Below are positions 18,382 through 27,546 of a DNA stretch of 64,000 bases, piece after piece. The stretch is from Flavihumibacter cheonanensis (GTDB lineage: Bacteria > Bacteroidota > Bacteroidia > Chitinophagales > Chitinophagaceae), in assembly GCF_022352215.1 (NCBI RefSeq), contig NZ_JAKRWF010000005.1:1-64000 (forward strand). Reading direction: 5' to 3'. The position numbers and the translations under genes are program-made. The stretch's first letter is position 1, and each line of letters begins with the position of its first letter. Below the pieces are notes generated by a model. The model was given only the letters and a program-made list of their open reading frames with translations, did not search any database and was not told where the DNA came from.

Positions 18382-18860
18382 AATTAAATAGAAAGTTGAG
18401 TTTTTATTATTTGCAATTTTTATTATTAATGAGTCTCTTTAGTTGCAGTGACGGAACAGATGTAAGTAGGCAGCAAACATTCAGACAAGTGTTAGGTGAT
18501 TATAGACTTGACTTAAGTAGAACTAAATTGAGTGATGGTTATATTAACGACTCGGATGTATACAAGAATTTAATTTTGACTTTTTATTCAGATTCTACAT
18601 TTAGAATGAATTTTGAAGTCCCATTTTTGTATGATACTTCTGGTAGATGGAAAGCTGGAACTATAAATGAATGGTGTTGGATTCTTTTTGATAGTTTTAA
18701 ATATATAAACGAAAATAATTATTCAGGTTCTCAATTCACTCGACCATTTCAAGAAAACGGAGATACTTTGATTTTAATAAATGCAGCAACACCTAGAAAA
18801 AATCAACAAACCTTATCAGATATTTATTTCAAGAAAATAAAGTCTAATGCAGAATTGTGA
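18378..18860 (+). CDS. Lipoprotein of unknown function, immunity-like
   Basis: This 160-residue protein has a lipoprotein signal (FLLLMSLFSC, lipid Cys about residue 23). The mature domain has LILTFYSDSTFRMNFEVPF, SGRWKAG and WCWILFDSF. That alternation of TFYSDSTF and GRWK strands resembles small lipocalin-like Bacteroidota lipoproteins found behind polymorphic toxins, and the general plan matches the lipoprotein at 3946-4308. The start overlaps the stop of the preceding frame by 4 bases. Its immunity role is inferred. Confidence 0.65.
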   Translation: MKLNRKLSFYYLQFLLLMSLFSCSDGTDVSRQQTFRQVLGDYRLDLSRTKLSDGYINDSDVYKNLILTFYSDSTFRMNFEVPFLYDTSGRWKAGTINEWCWILFDSFKYINENNYSGSQFTRPFQENGDTLILINAATPRKNQQTLSDIYFKKIKSNAEL

Positions 18861-18957
18861 TGATTATTTATATCGAATATTTCTCTCAAAATCCGAATAA
18901 TTGAGTACTATTTCCTCCTATTATATTTTTTTGTTGACAAATATTCGGGATTTTGCC

Positions 18958-19727
18958 ACAAAAAAATTGGCTATAACTATGACCTGATCAGTGGCAAGGT
19001 GAAACATGTTAATTACGAACCCGGTAAGTCGGATGCTTATTATCACCGCTACGAGTACGATGCTGAATACTGGCTGACACAGGTATATAGTGGCAGAGAC
19101 AGTATCATGCCCATGGACCATTGGCCAGGACTATCCTGGGCAAACTCAATGTGCAGGGGCTGGATCATGCCTATACCCTGCAGGGGTGGTTAAAAGGGAT
19201 AAATCCTGCTATGGGAGGAAGTTTAACCAATGGCACTGATACCACCGAAGCCAAACCAGTAGCACAGGATGTATTTGGGCCGATCTTAGGTACAACCAAG
19301 GTGTATAATTACAAGTATGATCAATTGAACCGATTGGTCATAATGGATATGTTCAACGGGCTGAATCCGTCAGCTGGCAGTTTTACGGCCTCCTTAAGCC
19401 CGGACTACAGGGGGCGGAGTAGGTATGATCCACATGGGAATATTCTGACCTGCCAGCGGAATGCAGATGCCACAAGATCCGGCATGGATAATTTGACCTA
19501 TTCCTACAAGCCGAATACGAATCAGGTACATAAGGTAGTTGATATCACAGCTGATGCCAACGCTGCCAATTATCCCAAGTATAATGATATCCGGACAGGC
19601 CAATTAGATAACAACTATGTGTACGATGCCAATGGGAACCTGATTCAGGATGTGAAGGATACCATTACTAATATCACCTGGAATGTCTATGGCAAAATTG
19701 AAAGTATTACCCAAAATGCCAAAGTGT
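18958..19727 (+). pseudogene. Decayed partial copy of the second Rhs core
   Basis: This segment is a near-identical copy of 14536-15485, covering YD repeats from GKVKHVNYEPGKSDAYYHRY to KIESITQNAKV. Compared with the longer copy it has a deletion and frameshift at about 19110 and lacks about 130 bases after VFG (the SLHYYKSDYKAIW to MAVNI segment), joining directly to PILGTTKVYN. No start, core end or tip is present. It ends abruptly at about 19727 in unrelated sequence. Such displaced Rhs fragments may act as recombination partners for tip exchange. Confidence 0.85.
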
Positions 19728-19912
19728 TCCGGGATAAAAGTATGGTCATGCTTGCAGGATTGTTAGGGAATAGGTATATTGTTGGTACTTGTCCTGTGTT
19801 TCCCAGAAATGGGACTCATGTGGCGAAGCAATGAGGAGATGTGATGTATTGAGCCCGTTGGTGGCAAGGCTAATTTAGACACTCCGCCGATGACAACAGC
19901 GATAATTGAACT
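19728..19912. other. Junction sequence with no gene
   Basis: The Rhs homology ends at about 19727. The reading frame runs on for 30 codons of unrelated sequence to 19834. No family or repeat was recognised. Confidence 0.3.
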
Positions 19913-21010
19913 ATGAGTATTTTAAAAAACATCTTCAAGAGAAAAGACGAACCCATTAATTCATACAACGATTTCTGGAACTGGTTTAAGAAAAACGCAA
20001 ATACGTTTTATAAAGTCGTAAATGGACATGGAAATGTGGAGGAGGATTTTTTTGATAAACTTTCTCCTAAGCTTAATGAACTAAAGGATGGTTTTTGGTT
20101 TTTGATAGGCAAGTACAATGACAATACCGCTGAACTGGTGATTACAGCTGAAGGAGCCGTCAAAAACATTATTTTTGTTGAAGAACTTATTCAGACAGCC
20201 CCAAAGATCGAAGGATGGAAATTCACGGCTCTTAAACCTGCATTAAACATCAATGACATTTATATCGAAATGACAGGTTTCAAATTCAATGATCAGAATA
20301 TACTCTTTTATGCAACTGATCATTCTGAATACCCTGACCTGATTGATATTACCATTGTACATATTGATTACACAGAAGAAAATAAATCTACGATAACCAA
20401 CGGTGTTTACCTTTTCCTTGATAACTACCTTGGAGAATTAGATTTTGCTGTATCCATAGATACTCTAAACGTTATCGGGAAAAATGAAGCAGAGAAAGAG
20501 TTAATTCCAATCGATAAGCTAAAAGATTATTTGAGGTGGCGGCAAAAGGAATTTATTGAAAAGTATGAAGGATTAAGACACAGCACCGAAAATGATCAGT
20601 ACTCTATTTTGGAGGCTCAACTTGAAAGTGGAAATGCCTTAATTGCCGTCGTCAATACCGATTTACTTCAGTGGGACAGAAAAGCTTCTCACCCATGGAT
20701 TTTATTGGTAGAAATTCTTTATGATGGTAGCAAAAACAATGGCATGCCTGAGGAGGACACGTATAAACTGCTTGACGAAATTGAAGAGCAGATTATGGCA
20801 GAGCTTAGAGATTTTGAAGGCTATTTAAACATCGGCAGACAAACTGCTAATAACATCAGAAAGATTTACTTTGCTTGCAAAGATTTCAGAAAACCTTCAA
20901 AAGTTCTATTTGAACTCCAAAAGCACTATGAAGACCCAGTTGAAATATCTTATGATATTTATAAAGACAAGTATTGGCAATCGTTTAACCGATTCAGCCC
21001 AGTTGCGTAA
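19913..21010 (+). CDS. DUF695 domain-containing protein
   Basis: This 365-residue cytoplasmic protein (no signal peptide) has an N-terminal segment common to DUF695 neighbours (NSYNDFWNWFKKNANTFYKV). The C-terminal DUF695 domain shows VEILYDGSKNNGMPEEDTY, LNIGRQTANNIRKIYFACKD and the terminal YEISYD-like, DKYWQSFNRFSP motif. The biochemical role of DUF695 is not known to me; in several genomes such genes sit beside polymorphic toxins. Here it opens the series of orphan genes behind the Rhs fragments. Length and domain limits look normal and no damage is visible. Confidence 0.75.
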   Translation: MSILKNIFKRKDEPINSYNDFWNWFKKNANTFYKVVNGHGNVEEDFFDKLSPKLNELKDGFWFLIGKYNDNTAELVITAEGAVKNIIFVEELIQTAPKIEGWKFTALKPALNINDIYIEMTGFKFNDQNILFYATDHSEYPDLIDITIVHIDYTEENKSTITNGVYLFLDNYLGELDFAVSIDTLNVIGKNEAEKELIPIDKLKDYLRWRQKEFIEKYEGLRHSTENDQYSILEAQLESGNALIAVVNTDLLQWDRKASHPWILLVEILYDGSKNNGMPEEDTYKLLDEIEEQIMAELRDFEGYLNIGRQTANNIRKIYFACKDFRKPSKVLFELQKHYEDPVEISYDIYKDKYWQSFNRFSPVA

Positions 21011-21268
21011 TTAAGTCCATACTTCAATAGTTCATTGCCTAACTTTCGGCAATACTTTTCCATTACGGGCCATTTTAATGTTAGCCACCTATATGAAAGC
21101 TCCAATACGGCTAATAGTTATTAAACACACTGAAATTGAAATATCTATAGGATATTCCAGGTATGGAGGACCGGTGCTTCATTACTTGCACATCGCCAAA
21201 GTACCGGCCAACATTGGTCAGTTTAGGCATCGACACAGAAAGGACAACCAAAATATAATAGTTTAACT
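21011..21268. other. Gap without a supported gene
   Basis: A 62-codon frame at 21078-21266 exists but has no family resemblance and an unusual His/Ile/Arg composition. I see no promoter or repeat worth naming. Confidence 0.3.
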
Positions 21269-21766
21269 ATGGCAACATTAAGGGAAGACATCAAATCTCA
21301 ATCAGATTGGATAGTAAAAGCATTTGCGGCTGACGGCTTCAAACTTGATTACTCAATTGATAGTATAATTGAAGTGGATAGGTTTTTTGCCGTAAATATG
21401 AAGAATGGAGTACCTAAAAAAGGTGGACGCCTTTATGGAAAAGGGTTTGGTCCAATACTTTTTTCAATTGGATCATATGTTGGTGAGACAATTATTAAAA
21501 ATGTAAAAGGTGCTGATTGGGTAACTGACGAAAGCGACCCAAATGCTGAAATAAATGTTCTTTTAAAACTTCCTAATGACGGTCAAATTTGGCCTATTCA
21601 AAAAGTAATCAAAAGATTTAAAAATGGAAGCGAAGACGCAATTTATCCATATGTGCATCTGGTGACAAAGGAATTTACAAATTTGCCCTTTAAAGAGGAG
21701 TTTTGGGCAGTAACAGCAGGGACTGACAAATCCGAACAAACAAAACCCTGGTGGAAAATTTGGTAG
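21269..21766 (+). CDS. Small cytoplasmic protein of unknown function
   Basis: This 165-residue protein starts at an ATG without a signal peptide. It contains DWIVKAFAADGFKLDYSIDS, GPILFSIGSYVGETIIKNV and GADWVTDESDPNAEINV, and ends in a Trp-rich WWKIW. The GSYxGExI pattern resembles small DUF3806-like proteins, but I cannot confirm this. Its location in the row of orphan small genes suggests an immunity or immunity-derived protein. The reading frame is well formed and probably real. Confidence 0.6.
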   Translation: MATLREDIKSQSDWIVKAFAADGFKLDYSIDSIIEVDRFFAVNMKNGVPKKGGRLYGKGFGPILFSIGSYVGETIIKNVKGADWVTDESDPNAEINVLLKLPNDGQIWPIQKVIKRFKNGSEDAIYPYVHLVTKEFTNLPFKEEFWAVTAGTDKSEQTKPWWKIW

Positions 21767-21785
21767 CCAATCCTTTAAATTAGTT

Positions 21786-22229
21786 ATGCTTAAATACAAA
21801 ATTCTTGGTTTTGCAGTAATTGGTTTGACTAAAAGAATTGTTGCCATATTAACTATTTTAATTCTTTGGTTTAATCCACTTATTGCACAGGTGGGAATAA
21901 TTGAAGATGAAGTTGAACTTGCGAGAATAATTGGCAATAAAGATTTTGGTTTGTTGGTTAAAGAACGCTTCAAAGATTCAATTTCAGGATTAGATACGAT
22001 GATGTTCCGAATGAGAATAAGTAGAAATGGAAAGGTTAAAAAAATGCAATATATAAATAATTATTATGCTCCTATAATTTCAAAAAAAAATCTCATTCGG
22101 ATTTCTGATTTTGTAAGGGATTCCATTGCATGGGAGGCGGCTATTGTTAAAGTTAAGAGCAGATGGAAAAAGGTGAGTTCATGGGTAATTGTTTCTGTTA
22201 ATCCGGATTTAATTGATAGAATAGAATAG
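21786..22229 (+). CDS. Secreted small protein of unknown function
   Basis: This 147-residue protein has an N-terminal hydrophobic signal (RIVAILTILILWFNPLIAQ, cleavage after IAQ). The mature part includes TMMFRMRISRNGKVKKMQYI, suggesting a beta-hairpin domain like the periplasmic TonB-C-type or energy-transducing small domains, but the match is too weak to name. The gene lies 19 bases after the previous one on the same strand. I infer periplasmic location only. Confidence 0.55.
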   Translation: MLKYKILGFAVIGLTKRIVAILTILILWFNPLIAQVGIIEDEVELARIIGNKDFGLLVKERFKDSISGLDTMMFRMRISRNGKVKKMQYINNYYAPIISKKNLIRISDFVRDSIAWEAAIVKVKSRWKKVSSWVIVSVNPDLIDRIE

Positions 22230-22253
22230 ACAGAATAGCGCTAAATTTATTTC

Positions 22254-23159
22254 ATGAAAATTTACCGGATATATCTATTGGCGTGGTTAATTTTTATTTT
22301 GTCTGCAAATTTGTATGCTACTGGGAATACGGATTCTTTGTATAGAATAGTAGGGATTCAAACAAGAGGCGACTATTATGTCATAAGGGCGCAGAGAAAT
22401 GATTCTTTATTTAAGATTGTTTCCAGAATAGTTAGTTTAGATAGTAATTCTAATCTGGAGCTTATTAGAAAGGGAAACAAGTATAATTTTATTTGGGGTA
22501 TACATGATAGAAATACATCTGCTATTGTAGAGCCATTAGTTGGAAACGCAAGTTATTTACATGTTAAGAAAAGGCGATACTGGGATGACAATAAAATTAA
22601 ATTTACAAAACGCTTTCACTATCGTTTATACAATACTAGAAATCTAATTGGATTGTATTATGTTCCATCTGCTTTTATTTATTGCAGAGAAAAATATTTA
22701 AATAGAGTTTTAGATAGCGATAGCAATAGCCGTTATTTTGTTGTCATAAAGGCTAAAATAAACGAGGTCGAAAAAGAGATAGTCGTTCTTAATAAGAGTT
22801 TGCTTGATATCATGAATTTAAGAGATCCGAAATATAAGGATAAAGAAGTTTACAAAAATTATTTAAAGCAAATTATTCTTACTAATAAATCCATTTGTTT
22901 TACAGAATCGGAGTATAAAAAAATGGATGCTGGAACAATTGTTTCTGAAAGTATTTTAGTAGACTCTTTACAATTACAGAAAGGTGATTTATTGAATAAC
23001 TATTTTTATGTTTCTGAAAAGTATAATTATGCCGTATTAAAACATGATGTTCAGCAATACAAGATTGGAGCTATTATGAAATTGATGTTTGAATCCAATT
23101 ACTTAATGTCTATGGTTGAAGGAAGACTTACTATTGAAGATCTCAAATATTGTAGATAA
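22254..23159 (+). CDS. Secreted protein of unknown function
   Basis: This 301-residue protein begins with a signal peptide (IYRIYLLAWLIFILSANLYA). The mature region is rich in Asn, Lys and Tyr, contains NTDSLYRIVGIQTRGDYYVI near the start, a DSDSNSRYFVVIKAKINEVE segment, and ends with GRLTIEDLKYC. No known domain is apparent. It is AT-rich like its neighbours and follows the preceding gene by 24 bases, so it may be cotranscribed. The function is unknown. Confidence 0.6.
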   Translation: MKIYRIYLLAWLIFILSANLYATGNTDSLYRIVGIQTRGDYYVIRAQRNDSLFKIVSRIVSLDSNSNLELIRKGNKYNFIWGIHDRNTSAIVEPLVGNASYLHVKKRRYWDDNKIKFTKRFHYRLYNTRNLIGLYYVPSAFIYCREKYLNRVLDSDSNSRYFVVIKAKINEVEKEIVVLNKSLLDIMNLRDPKYKDKEVYKNYLKQIILTNKSICFTESEYKKMDAGTIVSESILVDSLQLQKGDLLNNYFYVSEKYNYAVLKHDVQQYKIGAIMKLMFESNYLMSMVEGRLTIEDLKYCR

Positions 23160-23310
23160 TAAATCCAGTTATTTATGGTTGTTTGGAGCCCGGCGCATGC
23201 CATGATTGCCTAATATTAGAGGAAATGGCGCATGGAAATTAAAAGGCGAATTGATTTAGGATGATGACGCAATTATCCCATATTTTATATATTCTATAAA
23301 TTTATTAGAG

Positions 23311-23609
23311 ATGTTTTCAGAAATGGATTACTCGAAAATTGAAACCATGTGGTTTGAGATTAAGAATATTTCATCGAGCACATCTGGCTGTACATACGAC
23401 CAAGTGAAACATTTGGAGAAACAATGCTTAGTCCGCAAAGGGGGATTGAAATTCGGATGGCTATGGAATATCTCCGTACAAATAAGATGGATGTTGATAA
23501 TTACTTTAATTTAGATGAGTTGGAGAATTTGAATATTTATAAGCAACTAATAAATATTCCTATTTATAGATCAATTTCAAAAGATATTCGAGGTAAGGTA
23601 TTGTGTTAG
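23311..23609 (+). pseudogene. Frameshifted small gene of unknown function
   Basis: Two overlapping frames join into a plausible protein if one frameshift near 23425 is allowed: MFSEMDYSKIETMWFEIKNI from 23311 and then SPQRGIEIRMAMEYLRTNKM to 23609. The second part reads smoothly as a helical C-terminus (DVDNYFNLDELENLNIYKQL). I know of no family. It may be the remnant of an immunity-type gene. Confidence 0.4.
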
Positions 23610-23635
23610 TTTAATGCTTATCAACAAATGATAGA

Positions 23636-23959
23636 TTGATAAATAATAATTTGGTAAGTTGGAAACGATATTGTTTTGATATTGATAAGAAGGCGTTGTC
23701 TTCCTTCATAATATTTTGTATTGTTATAGTAAAGGATATTCTCGTTAGAGATTTAGAAATAATTCCAATAAGATCGCCGGCAAATAGAATGATAAGCTGG
23801 TTTATTATTCTGCCAATATTCGTAATTGGTAGTATATATTCTTTTCAATATCTATATAGAACATTTGTTGTTGATAAGCAACAAGTTTCTAAAAAAGGAC
23901 TTATTAATTTATTTTTGACGCTACCATTTTTCTTATACCTTTTCTATGTATTATTTTAA
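23636..23959 (+). CDS. Small membrane protein of unknown function
   Basis: This 107-residue frame has three hydrophobic stretches: ALSSFIIFCIVIV, MISWFIILPIFVIGSIYSF and LINLFLTLPFFLYLFYVLF. That is typical of small inner-membrane immunity proteins against membrane-targeted toxins, but the assignment is only contextual. The start is a TTG at 23636 with no ATG available ahead of the first membrane segment, so the true start is uncertain and the gene may be truncated. Confidence 0.45.
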   Translation: MINNNLVSWKRYCFDIDKKALSSFIIFCIVIVKDILVRDLEIIPIRSPANRMISWFIILPIFVIGSIYSFQYLYRTFVVDKQQVSKKGLINLFLTLPFFLYLFYVLF

Positions 23960-24141
23960 CTTAAATTGTTTTTTTACCCATTAATTTCAAAGGCATTATC
24001 ACTCAACAAATATTTACTTCTTGTACAAAGAAAGGTGAATATATCTTTACGGTTTTAATGTTTCAGCAGTATAAATGGCTTCCAGTTTAGCTTCTGATTA
24101 TCTATCAAAATTTATCAATAATATTGTTGAAAGCTATACAA

Positions 24142-24861
24142 ATGCAAAAGGTTGCTTTCTTAATACTATACTTATTGCCAACTATTTTGATTGCTCAACC
24201 TAAGTTGGCTTCCCTTCCTGGCATAAAAGAGTACCTGAAACCGATTAAGGAAGAACTTATAAAGGAGTGGCCGAATAACCACACTATTAATCTGGTTTTC
24301 CATGGTCATAGTGTTCCGGCCGGGTATTTTAAAACGCCGGTTGTTAATACGATGGATGCGTATCCCTATCAGGTACTGCGCTTATTAAAAGAGAAATATC
24401 CCTACGCGGTTATTAATGTGATTAATATGGCCATTGGGGGTGAAAATTCGCAAAGTGGGCAAAAACGTTTTGAGTCCGACGTACTGTGCCACAAACCGGA
24501 TGTACTGTTCATTGATTATGCTCTAAATGATCGGGGGCTCGGACTAGTTACAGCGAAAACCGCCTGGGAGAAAATGATTGTAGAGGCACAAAAACGAGGA
24601 ATAAAAATTTTGCTGTTAACACCCTCCCCGGATCTTTCGGTTGATTTATTGGATCCGAATACTAATTTGGAACAACATGCGAAACAGATTAGATCACTTG
24701 CGAATAAATACCAACTCGGCCTGGTTGACAGTTATGCTCAATTCCGGGATATTAAAGCTGCCGGGGGCAATATCGAAGATTATATGTCGCAGATTAATCA
24801 TCCGAATGCAAAAGGCCATGCTGTAATTGCGAATGAGATACTGAAGTATTTTTTAGATTAG
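24142..24861 (+). CDS. Secreted SGNH/GDSL-type hydrolase
   Basis: The ATG at 24142 gives a proper signal peptide (QKVAFLILYLLPTILIAQ) and a 239-residue protein; a TTG 18 bases upstream is less likely. SGNH blocks are visible in order: GHSVPAG (block I, Ser nucleophile), MAIGGENS (block II Gly), DYALNDRG (block III, Asn) and NHPNAKGH (block V, with the Asp-His replaced by Asn-His). It would hydrolyse an ester, perhaps an acyl group on a polysaccharide, in the periplasm. The change of D to N in block V is odd. It lies among orphan accessory genes rather than in an obvious pathway. Confidence 0.8.
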   Translation: MQKVAFLILYLLPTILIAQPKLASLPGIKEYLKPIKEELIKEWPNNHTINLVFHGHSVPAGYFKTPVVNTMDAYPYQVLRLLKEKYPYAVINVINMAIGGENSQSGQKRFESDVLCHKPDVLFIDYALNDRGLGLVTAKTAWEKMIVEAQKRGIKILLLTPSPDLSVDLLDPNTNLEQHAKQIRSLANKYQLGLVDSYAQFRDIKAAGGNIEDYMSQINHPNAKGHAVIANEILKYFLD

Positions 24862-24882
24862 GTGACACTTGACTTAGTAATT

Positions 24883-25278
24883 ATGAAATTAGTTGGTTTT
24901 ATTTACGAGTATAATCCAATTCCCTCAGCCGTTCCAATCAAATCAATTTCGAAAAATAATGGTAATAGTGCTATTGACCTTGATAAGATTGTACAATATT
25001 TAAATGCAGGTGAATTGGTGTTTGGATGGATGGGGTATTTTCAAGATTTCAAAACAAAAGCATGGATTGCACCAGACAGTTATGTAACTGATGGTGATTG
25101 GGTTTGGCCATCCTATTTGCCCTATTACCTGCAAAAGGGATTTGATAGCTTACTGGATATTCATTTTCTTGATCATATTCAGCAGAAGAATTTCAAAATA
25201 GATGTCGGTCCTGAACTAACCAATGCTGCAAAAGTACATGAGAAGGAATTGTCGGATCTGCTTACAAAATACCCGTAA
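24883..25278 (+). CDS. Small cytoplasmic protein of unknown function, immunity-like
   Basis: The ATG at 24883 gives 131 residues; a GTG at 24862 is also possible. It has no signal peptide. The sequence has IYEYNPIPSAVPIKSISKNN, a GWMGYFQDFKTKAWIAPDSY segment with repeated aromatic residues, and DGDWVWPSYLPYYLQKGF. This looks like a compact alpha/beta domain such as those next to polymorphic toxins. No family is recognised. The next gene starts 9 bases after its stop. Confidence 0.55.
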   Translation: MKLVGFIYEYNPIPSAVPIKSISKNNGNSAIDLDKIVQYLNAGELVFGWMGYFQDFKTKAWIAPDSYVTDGDWVWPSYLPYYLQKGFDSLLDIHFLDHIQQKNFKIDVGPELTNAAKVHEKELSDLLTKYP

Positions 25279-25287
25279 AAGCTCAAT

Positions 25288-25842
25288 ATGTGGTCTAGAT
25301 GTTTCGCCTTAATTATTACTTTATTTCTATTTAATATGAATTTGTTTTCACAATTCTGTATAGATACAATAACTGGATCCAAATTCAAAAACACCTTAAA
25401 TCCTTCTATTCAATTTTCTAATTACGCTAATCAGTTTTTGAAATTTGCTGAAATAGAGAGCATTGAAAATATAGATTTTAATTGTAAAGGGGTTTCCCAT
25501 GGTAGAGCAATAATAAAATATTTAGATAAAGGGTTAAAAACATCAATATTTTCAAAGAACGAGTTAGCTTTTTCTATAGATAGCTATTTTTTATTGGATT
25601 CGAACACGGTTAATTTTGGTTTGTTAGAAATAGTATTTAAGAAGGAAGCAGAAGCGATCAGGAGTTATGAAATATTCAAGGGCCTAAGGTCATTTCATCA
25701 TTCTGATGAGATATTGAGAATATTTCATTTAATAGTAAATGAAAATAGATTGCTACTATTTCATACAGCAACTCCGGAGAGTAATTTTCTTAGGAAGTAT
25801 TTTAAATCTTTAGGGATTACTGATTTTATTTTTGATGAATGA
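25288..25842 (+). CDS. Secreted protein of unknown function
   Basis: This 184-residue protein has a signal peptide (CFALIITLFLFNMNLFSQ). The mature part contains FCIDTITGSKFKNTLN, an NFGLLEIVFKKEAEAIRSYE segment and HTATPESNFLRKYF; it reads as an alternating beta/alpha protein. I recognise no family. It begins 9 bases after the preceding gene and is AT-rich, so it likely belongs to the same transcriptional unit. The role is unknown. Confidence 0.55.
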   Translation: MWSRCFALIITLFLFNMNLFSQFCIDTITGSKFKNTLNPSIQFSNYANQFLKFAEIESIENIDFNCKGVSHGRAIIKYLDKGLKTSIFSKNELAFSIDSYFLLDSNTVNFGLLEIVFKKEAEAIRSYEIFKGLRSFHHSDEILRIFHLIVNENRLLLFHTATPESNFLRKYFKSLGITDFIFDE

Positions 25843-25893
25843 TCTATCTAATTTGCCAACCATTTTGGGAATTAGGCGAACCTTTTAAGAACT

Positions 25894-26397
25894 ATGAATA
25901 AGCAAATAGTAGTCGCTCTTTTAATTTTATTTTCCTGTTTGACCTGTTATTCCCAGGATTCAGAAATTAGGAAATTTGCTTATCTAAATCATTTGGATGC
26001 ATCAACCCGGAATTTACAATGTGACACAATTCATATAACTTCTCCAAAAACAGCTTTTAAAACTATTCAATGTCATTTGCCCGGAGATACGTTAATATTG
26101 AAGGCTATAACGGTATATGATGATAGTTATGGCAAATATAAAAATGTTTATATACGGACTGAATATTTTAATGACAGGAATCAATTGCTTGCTTATACCC
26201 ACAAGGAAAATAATTCTGGAGTTTTTTTAGCGGGACAAATTAATTACTATTCAACGGATCATAAACTATCTGAATCTTTTGTTTGGGGATCCGGCGAAAT
26301 CGGTTTACGCACTCGGTATTATTATAATAAGGGAGGCAGATTGGCAAAGGCAGTTCAATATCGTGGAAATATGAAGGTTGGAAGTAAAAGATTTTAA
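25894..26397 (+). CDS. Secreted protein with toxin-antitoxin-like YwqK/MORN-type repeats (weak)
   Basis: This 167-residue protein has a signal peptide (IVVALLILFSCLTCYSQ). The mature part has short strand-turn units such as NVYIRTEYFNDRNQLLAYTH, GQINYYSTDHKLSES and TRYYYNKGGRLAKAVQYRG, which resemble the YxxG-like antitoxin repeats of the YwqK/MORN family, although only about three units are visible. It is exported and perhaps periplasmic. The next gene starts 8 bases downstream. Confidence 0.5.
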   Translation: MNKQIVVALLILFSCLTCYSQDSEIRKFAYLNHLDASTRNLQCDTIHITSPKTAFKTIQCHLPGDTLILKAITVYDDSYGKYKNVYIRTEYFNDRNQLLAYTHKENNSGVFLAGQINYYSTDHKLSESFVWGSGEIGLRTRYYYNKGGRLAKAVQYRGNMKVGSKRF

Positions 26398-26405
26398 ACC
26401 GTACA

Positions 26406-26855
26406 ATGAGTAACAAAATTGAATTAAATGGTCCGATTATACCTGGCAAGGGTGCAGCAGGGCTAGTGTTGGGAACATTGCTGGAGGATATTGAAAGTGT
26501 AGAATTAGCCGGATTAAATCACCATTCAGTTCAGGCTGGGTTGCTTAATGAATCAATTTGTTGGGAAACGTACACTTCAGGCGACCTTTATTTTCGTTTT
26601 AAGGGAGGGAAATTGGATATGATTGGAGTGATGGGTGCATACCGTGGTTTGACTCAGCAAGGCCTGGGGATTGGTGCCAGGGTTTCGGATTTTGAACTGG
26701 TATATGGATGCCTAATTGAGGGGCCTGATGATGCACTGACTTTTGAACGGGTAGTAGATTCTCTCTGGTTTGATGTAGATTGTACTGATCTCAATTCTGC
26801 TAACTGGCATTCCCAGGTTCGTCTGAGAAAGGTTAAGGCTTTGTATGTATATTGA
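26406..26855 (+). CDS. Small cytoplasmic protein of unknown function, immunity-like
   Basis: This 149-residue protein without a signal peptide starts 8 bases after the previous gene. It contains NGPIIPGKGAAGLVLGT, LYFRFKGGKLDMIGVMGAYRG and a C-terminal beta segment VRLRKVKALYVY. The repeated Gly and strand pattern recalls small beta-rich immunity proteins, but I cannot name the family. It closes a short set of closely spaced genes. Confidence 0.55.
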   Translation: MSNKIELNGPIIPGKGAAGLVLGTLLEDIESVELAGLNHHSVQAGLLNESICWETYTSGDLYFRFKGGKLDMIGVMGAYRGLTQQGLGIGARVSDFELVYGCLIEGPDDALTFERVVDSLWFDVDCTDLNSANWHSQVRLRKVKALYVY

Positions 26856-27001
26856 AAAGGTCGCCAGTAAGGTGTAAAGAATTGTCCTTTATTTAATCGG
26901 CGGAAATGGCTTTCGGAGTATAATGAAACTGTCTTTATAGGATGCGCGCTATTGAATATGAATATTACATTGGAATTATAAATTATAATCGAGTTTAAAC
27001 A

Positions 27002-27478
27002 TTGCCTACACTAGTACATTTAGCAGATGAGCGGGATGCAGCTATGATACTTAAAAATGGTATTGTTATCAGTAAGCATTCTATTGGAATTTATTGCATG
27101 CCGGTTCTGCCAAACTTTTATGTGACTCATCAGTGGCTGCGGGAACTTAAGCGCGGAGGTGCGAAAACCTTTGTTGGCGTTTATTTTAAAGTGTCTTCAA
27201 AAGAAGTCGTTTTTGCTGGTAAGTATGGTCTAGATCATCACCAAATGAAGCTCGGTGAATCCATTGCAGAGATTTTAAATATGGAGGATCCACTCGGTTA
27301 TGAACTTATCATTGATAGAAAAATTATGCCCTCAGAAATTTTACGAATAAAACACATTCCTCAGGTCCTTGGGTGGCGCTATATGCCTAATAGTCACAAT
27401 CGCCGACCCTGTTCATGTGAGCTCTGTTTGAAGGGTACTATAAAAGGAAGGCGAACTAAAAATAGACTCGATTCCTGA
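27002..27478 (+). CDS. Unknown protein with C-terminal Cys cluster, possible ADP-ribosyltransferase-like fold
   Basis: The only usable start is a TTG at 27002, just after an in-frame stop. The 158-residue product opens LVHLADERDAAMILKNGI, a His-led pattern like the beginning of ADP-ribosyltransferase-type domains, and ends with RRPCSCELCLKG, a CxCxxC cluster that could bind zinc. There is no signal peptide. The fold suggestion is weak. It is separated by 146 bases from the gene before it. Confidence 0.5.
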   Translation: MPTLVHLADERDAAMILKNGIVISKHSIGIYCMPVLPNFYVTHQWLRELKRGGAKTFVGVYFKVSSKEVVFAGKYGLDHHQMKLGESIAEILNMEDPLGYELIIDRKIMPSEILRIKHIPQVLGWRYMPNSHNRRPCSCELCLKGTIKGRRTKNRLDS

Positions 27479-27546
27479 TAAACAAATTAATTTGGACTCA
27501 AATTGGAAAACTTCCTTCTATAGTAAATACCAAAGTAAGCATCTAA

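Noticed and set aside
21078-21266. 62-residue frame between DUF695 and the next gene
   Set aside because: Odd composition, no homology that I recognise, and no start context; treated as non-coding.
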